10,950 bases of DNA, from positions 1 to 10,950 of the forward strand of contig CAZBVV010000059.1 of assembly GCA_964495345.1 (NCBI GenBank), in the 5' to 3' direction. This document shows, in pieces, positions 7,107 to 10,950 of this stretch. The notes beneath the pieces are model-generated. The model was not told where the DNA came from, searched no databases, and was given only the letters and a program-made list of their open reading frames with translations. Made by a program: the position numbers and the translations under genes. The DNA comes from UBA1081 sp964495345. GTDB lineage: Bacteria; Bacillota; Clostridia; Oscillospirales; Acutalibacteraceae. Each line of letters opens with the position of its first letter. Position 1 is the first letter of the stretch.

Positions 7107-10100
7107 TTTTCATCGCCTCCATTTCTTCCCATGCATCGCCTTTAAATATTTCCCTGCCGCCGTCCGTCTTTTCATGACAACAGACAGCACCGTATTCACA
7201 ATAAGTACAAGCATTTTTATAAGTTGATTGTATAAGAGGCTCTGCGGCAATCTTGCCTGTGTGCAAAGCATCTCCCATATCACGGACAGCCTTATCAATA
7301 GTGTTTTTTATAAGCATAAAACCGTCAAAGCTGAATGTTTTACCCTTAATTTTGCCTTTTTCTATTTTAGCGTCGATAATGAGTCCGCCGCCGTTTTCTT
7401 CCATTCCGCGGATGACCTCTTCATCATCAAGAACAATGCCGTTCATCCTGCCCTGGCTTATTCTTTCATGCTCAACCATATCATCGGTAGCATATCTGCC
7501 TAAAGAGTTTTTGCTCTTTTTTGCAGGAACATACAGAACTCCCGCAGGCACCACATTTCCGTAACGGTCTTTTCCGTTTTCAAAGATACACACAAGATAC
7601 AATAGCATCTGCATATTGACCCCCGAAATTATATCGGAAAGTTTAAAATCCTTACCGCCCGTTTTGTAGTCGATAACTCGAAGATATGTTTTTTCACCGT
7701 CTTCGCTGTGCATGGTATCAACTCGGTCAACTTTTCCGCCTAAAACAGCTCTGCCGCCGTCCGAAAGCTCCACGGTATACGCCGCAATATCGCCGTCAGG
7801 GTCAATACTCAGCTCCACATCCCTTGTTTCAAACTTACTTGATGTAAGCTCGTATGCAAAGCGTTCAAGAATTTCACAGATTGTGTTTTTGCAACGTTCA
7901 ATGCTGTAACGGATTCTGCCGTTTAAAAATTCATAACCACCCATGTATTGATTAACATAATCGGAAGTGACATTGTTTACCGCCTCTTTTCGCTCATTAC
8001 GGCTCATAGAACGAAGTCCGTTACTGCCATGCTGAGCAAACAGTTTTTCAAGTACATAATGCACAAGATTACCGTTAAGCCTTGCATCAAACTGAGCATG
8101 AGAGTTTTCCTTTGCTTTTAAGCCGTACTTACAGAAGTACTTGAATGCACATTCGTGGAATTTTTCAACTCTTGTAGCGGAAATATACATCTCCTTGCCG
8201 AAAAGTGCAGTTGCTTTTTCGCCGTCTTTTATTTCAAAGGGCTCTTTGTGTGCAATTCTTTCGGCAGATTCAAGCATAGATGCATAACTTGTAGAAGCCA
8301 CATATTTTTTTACGGTTGCCGCATATTCGCTGTTATCTGCAATATGCAAAGCCGCACTTTCAAAGGCAGAACGAGCACTTTCAACTGTAAACACTTCGTC
8401 AAGAAGAGAAATATCCACTCTTTGTGCATTTGGAACGATATCCGATGCAACGGATACGATTTCCGACGGGTTGATTTGTTCTAATTTAAAATCACCGAGA
8501 GAATATGTTATAAACAATCGGTCACGAGGAGTGCTGACCGTACTGTAAACTTTAAGGCGTTCCTTTTTCATGCGGGCAGAACTGTCGTCACTGAGTTCAA
8601 GATTATGATTTTTAAGCATCCTTCGTTCATTCTCCGTAAGGACAAAGGACTCCGTTGCCGTTGCAGGGAAAACGCCTTCATTTGCACCCACAATAAACAT
8701 AACCTTTTTATCGCTTACACGGATTCTGTCCGCATCACCTACGGTTATCATATCAAGACCGCCGGGTAAAGTGCCGATATCGGAAGATGATACCATAATC
8801 TTAAAAAGCTCTGCAAAACGCTTGGGGGTTATACCTCTGTCACCGAGCGTATCAGCAAGAAGTGACAGAACAGACATAAATTCATCCCATGAGCGTTCAC
8901 ACTCATAAGCGGAAGCTGGATTGAGCTTTAATGCAAATTCAAGCAAATTTTTATCGGCATTGGAAGCCATAAGAAAATTATAAAGTGCCGTTGCACAGCC
9001 CACACCGTTGTTATCATCAAGCTCTTTTTTAAGCTTCAATATAGGCAATACAGCTTTTTTTCTTACGGAATTTATATATTCGAGGCGTATTTTTGCATTT
9101 TCGTCAAGTTCGTTACCGAAGCCGTCCGGATGCCCTGTCCACTCATCAAGCCATTGTGAACGGTCAATCTGCCACATATAAACATAATTTTCCAGTTCGG
9201 CAATATCATCATCACTGATGCCGCTTATGTATGTTTTAAGATAGCGGAACATACATTCACTTGAAAATCCGTCAGTAGCAAGAGATAATGCACAAATGGA
9301 AAAAATAACTATAATTTCGTTTTCAAGGCTTCGTCTTGTATCTTCAAAAACAGGAATACCGTACTTTTTAAAAGCAAAGGGCAAATATTTTTCATATGCT
9401 GCCGACCTGCCCACAACAACGATATCACGGTAACGTATACCTGTTTCACGAACAAGCTTTTTTGACATCATGGCAACATAATCGCACTCATCATAAGGAC
9501 TTTTTGCCGCCGCAATAGTAAGTTCGGGGGCATCTGCCTCGTATTTTTCGGGAGCAGGATCATAAAATCCTTTTTCCAAAGCAGCAAGAGCAGGTGCTCT
9601 GTGACTGAAGCCGCCCTGCATTACAACAGGTTGTGCAACCTTGACATCGCATTTTTTTGCAAGTGCAACAAGTTTTGAAAGGTTGTCCGACGAATAAGCA
9701 AAGGGAGATGTACCCATGGAATCGTCACGGAGTTTTTCGGCACATCCCGTAACATAAACGTCATCAGCCTGCACAAGCATAAGAGAAATCAGCTTATTTT
9801 CCTGAGCAGTAAAGCCTGTAAACTCATCAAAAAATACGGTTTTGCCGCTAAAAAGCTGTTTTTCACAGGCAATTTCGGCAGCAGCATTGAGCATATATCT
9901 GTCATCGGAAAAACGCTCGGTCAGAATTGCCTCATACATATTTGCAATCAAAGCAAGCTCTTTCGCCTTTTGTTCAAGCACTTTATTACCTGTTTCTGAT
10001 GCGGCACTCTCCATTTCCTGAACAGAAATATTGCATTGAATCAGCTCGTCTGTCATATGCAGAATCTCAGAAACCGTATTTTTATTTTTAAGGAATTTCG

Positions 10101-10419
10101 AAAAAATGCTGAGTTTTTCGGACACCGCCTCCAACGCCATACTCATGATTACTGACTTTGCCGCAGAAGTGACGGAGGGTTTTCTGTTGGGAGCATATTC
10201 ATCAAGTATCTTTTTTGCGAGAGATGTAAAGCTGTAGATTTTCATTTCAGCAGTTTTTTTAGCACCCAGCAACTCTATCATTGACTTTTCACTTTCAAAT
10301 GAGAACTGTTCCGGCACGATAAGGATAACATCCTCACCCGAATGTACCTTTTCGGCAATAATATTTCTGATATAAGTTGTTTTACCCGATGATGCTCTGC
10401 CCAGAATCGGTCTTAACAT
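7099..10419 (-). CDS. addB: AddB: ATP-dependent nuclease subunit B with Fe-S cluster
   Basis: This 1106-residue protein is the partner of AddA. The N-terminus has Walker A GRASSGKT (7-14), as AddB proteins do even though they lack full helicase activity; RexB, the alternative in lactic acid bacteria, lacks these hallmarks. The middle is helicase-like but degenerate (for example FIVGANEGVFP, 575-585). The C-terminal nuclease domain shows His787, Asp898 in GKVDRVD, Asp917 and Lys919 in VIDYKTG, then Gln937 and Tyr941. Four cysteines flank it in the AddB [4Fe-4S] spacing: Cys757, then Cys1071-x2-Cys1074-x5-Cys1080. In AddB this cluster staples the nuclease domain and supports binding to DNA ends. 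The start ATG at 10419 has GGGGTG (10425-10430) five bases upstream. It is first in the addB-addA operon. Confidence 0.98.
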   Translation of the reverse strand: MLRPILGRASSGKTTYIRNIIAEKVHSGEDVILIVPEQFSFESEKSMIELLGAKKTAEMKIYSFTSLAKKILDEYAPNRKPSVTSAAKSVIMSMALEAVSEKLSIFSKFLKNKNTVSEILHMTDELIQCNISVQEMESAASETGNKVLEQKAKELALIANMYEAILTERFSDDRYMLNAAAEIACEKQLFSGKTVFFDEFTGFTAQENKLISLMLVQADDVYVTGCAEKLRDDSMGTSPFAYSSDNLSKLVALAKKCDVKVAQPVVMQGGFSHRAPALAALEKGFYDPAPEKYEADAPELTIAAAKSPYDECDYVAMMSKKLVRETGIRYRDIVVVGRSAAYEKYLPFAFKKYGIPVFEDTRRSLENEIIVIFSICALSLATDGFSSECMFRYLKTYISGISDDDIAELENYVYMWQIDRSQWLDEWTGHPDGFGNELDENAKIRLEYINSVRKKAVLPILKLKKELDDNNGVGCATALYNFLMASNADKNLLEFALKLNPASAYECERSWDEFMSVLSLLADTLGDRGITPKRFAELFKIMVSSSDIGTLPGGLDMITVGDADRIRVSDKKVMFIVGANEGVFPATATESFVLTENERRMLKNHNLELSDDSSARMKKERLKVYSTVSTPRDRLFITYSLGDFKLEQINPSEIVSVASDIVPNAQRVDISLLDEVFTVESARSAFESAALHIADNSEYAATVKKYVASTSYASMLESAERIAHKEPFEIKDGEKATALFGKEMYISATRVEKFHECAFKYFCKYGLKAKENSHAQFDARLNGNLVHYVLEKLFAQHGSNGLRSMSRNERKEAVNNVTSDYVNQYMGGYEFLNGRIRYSIERCKNTICEILERFAYELTSSKFETRDVELSIDPDGDIAAYTVELSDGGRAVLGGKVDRVDTMHSEDGEKTYLRVIDYKTGGKDFKLSDIISGVNMQMLLYLVCIFENGKDRYGNVVPAGVLYVPAKKSKNSLGRYATDDMVEHERISQGRMNGIVLDDEEVIRGMEENGGGLIIDAKIEKGKIKGKTFSFDGFMLIKNTIDKAVRDMGDALHTGKIAAEPLIQSTYKNACTYCEYGAVCCHEKTDGGREIFKGDAWEEMEAMKNG

Positions 10420-10456
10420 AAAATCACCCCAAGTTTATATATTTTACGGATATTAT

Positions 10457-10485
10457 AATATAGAAAATGTACGATAAACGGTAAA
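10457..10485 (-). promoter_or_regulatory. Probable promoter of addB-addA
   Basis: On the minus strand TTTACC (10480-10485) is followed after 17 nt by TATATT (10457-10462). An overlapping TATAAT (10452-10457) could serve instead with a poorer -35. The position, about 40 bases before the addB ATG, fits, but the region is AT-rich and the -35 is weak. Confidence 0.45.
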
Positions 10486-10486
10486 T

Positions 10487-10636
10487 TAATTCATAATTCA
10501 AAATGCATAATGCATAATTAATTTGAATTAAAAAATGTGCGTAAAGCTTAAATTTTTGTTATTATAATGGTTCAAAAGGCGAAGCCTTTTCCTCAATTAT
10601 GAATTATGCATTATACATTATGCATTGTTAATTCAA
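10487..10636. repeat. AT-rich palindromic repeat, possible miniature element remnant
   Basis: The interval between the addB promoter and the rnpB terminator holds inverted copies of AATGCATAATGCATAAT (10502-10518), repeated inversely at 10610-10626 with one mismatch. They are surrounded by further ATTCATAATTC/GAATTATG-type sequence, with shorter direct repeats inside each arm. Between the arms lies a perfect small hairpin, AAAAGGC-GAA-GCCTTTT (10574-10590). There is no ORF. Such TGCATTATG-rich palindromes resemble the short interspersed repeats seen in gut clostridial genomes, but I cannot show more than one copy here and no clear target-site duplication is visible. Confidence 0.55.
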
Positions 10637-10643
10637 CAAATAT

Positions 10644-10677
10644 AAAAAAAGCCACCTCATACAAATGCATGGGTGAC
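10644..10677 (-). terminator. Rho-independent terminator of rnpB
   Basis: On the minus strand GTCACC (10672-10677) pairs with GGTGGC (10651-10656), and CATGC with GTATG continues the stem around one bulged A to a four-base loop. It is followed directly by seven T (10644-10650). It lies just past the RNase P RNA 3' end. Confidence 0.88.
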
Positions 10678-10680
10678 AGA

Positions 10681-10950
10681 AACAAGTGAATCTGTAAGCC
10701 GGGTTTTGTCATTTAAGGCAATCATCTGTCTTGGCTGACGGTTGCCCGTCAACTCACGCCACCCGTCGGAGTTATGGCCGAGCAGACCACTCCTATCGGT
10801 GTTGCTTCGGATAGGGTTTACATGGCCGTGCAGTCTCCTGCACGCCGGTGAGCTCTTACCTCGCCTTTCCATCCTTACCTGATTAACAGGCGGTATATTT
10901 CTGTTGCACTTTCCCTAAGGTCACCCTCGGCGGCCGTTAGCCGTTATCCT
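10681..10950 (-). ncRNA. rnpB: RNase P RNA (type A), 3' part; 5' end beyond window
   Basis: This is the catalytic RNA that cuts the 5' leaders from pre-tRNAs. Read on the minus strand, the conserved blocks occur in order: GGGAAAGTGCAACAGAAA followed by ACCGCC, ATCAGGTAAGGATGGAAAGG with GAGGTAAGAGCTCACCGG (similar to E. coli), GTAAACCC, AGATGATTGCC, and the 3' block ACAAAACCCGGCTTACAG that closes P4 and P2. The CAGGTAAGG...GGTAAGAG region and the P13/P14-type hairpin GTGCAGGAGACTGCAC indicate the ancestral type A fold rather than the Bacillus type B. The first part, with the conserved GAGGAAAGTCC-type block, lies outside, probably around 80-100 nt. The exact mature 3' end is approximate. A strong terminator follows at 10644-10677. 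Confidence 0.97.

Noticed and set aside
10657..10872. A 71-codon minus-strand frame
   Set aside because: It lies wholly inside the RNase P RNA and its terminator; frames of this kind inside rnpB are spurious.

Overview
The window looks like chromosomal DNA from an AT-rich member of the Clostridia (Bacillota). Evidence is an AddAB-type recombination nuclease, strong AGGAGG-like ribosome binding sites, a type A RNase P RNA and a clostridial-style class B penicillin-binding protein. A Ruminococcus/Oscillospiraceae-like gut anaerobe is my guess from general style only. No mobile-element protein, tRNA or CRISPR array was seen.

Layout from left to right. 1-527 (minus) is the N-terminal part of an unrecognised exported protein with a repeat-built Asn/Ser/Thr linker; it runs off the left edge and has its own promoter near 608-636. 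725-2401 (minus) is a class B penicillin-binding protein (transpeptidase) whose usual KTG box reads KTA. 2395-2610 is a divergent control region. From it a plus-strand promoter drives a 19-codon leader ORF (2487-2546, MEPDSYRGNTVPPKQHYTE), then a pair of competing RNA stems, then a CorA-family Mg2+ transporter (2611-3555) ending at a strong terminator. 3618-7106 and 7099-10419 (both minus) are addA and addB, a translationally coupled operon for the AddAB helicase-nuclease. 10485-10640 holds a short palindromic AT-rich repeat, possibly a remnant of a miniature element. 10681-10950 (minus) is the 3' part of rnpB, followed by its terminator, with the 5' end beyond the right edge.

The most interesting part is the corA leader. 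The leader peptide starts Met-Glu-Pro-Asp, like the enterobacterial MgtL leader peptide (MEPDP...), whose acidic/proline start destabilises translating ribosomes at low Mg2+. Overlapping the leader stop codon is a 17-nt arm (2538-2554) that can pair with 2575-2591. That competes with a perfect 11-bp stem (2564-2574 with 2592-2602) whose 3' arm contains the corA ribosome binding site. I infer a translational Mg2+ switch: ribosomes that finish the leader cover the first arm and let the site-masking stem form, while ribosomes that abort early leave it free, so the masking stem is broken and CorA is made. The motif, pairing and gene identity are read directly from the sequence; the mechanism is inference.

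The rest is housekeeping: cell-wall synthesis (PBP), double-strand break repair (AddAB), tRNA maturation (RNase P). Apart from the addB-addA pair, the neighbours do not form one pathway.
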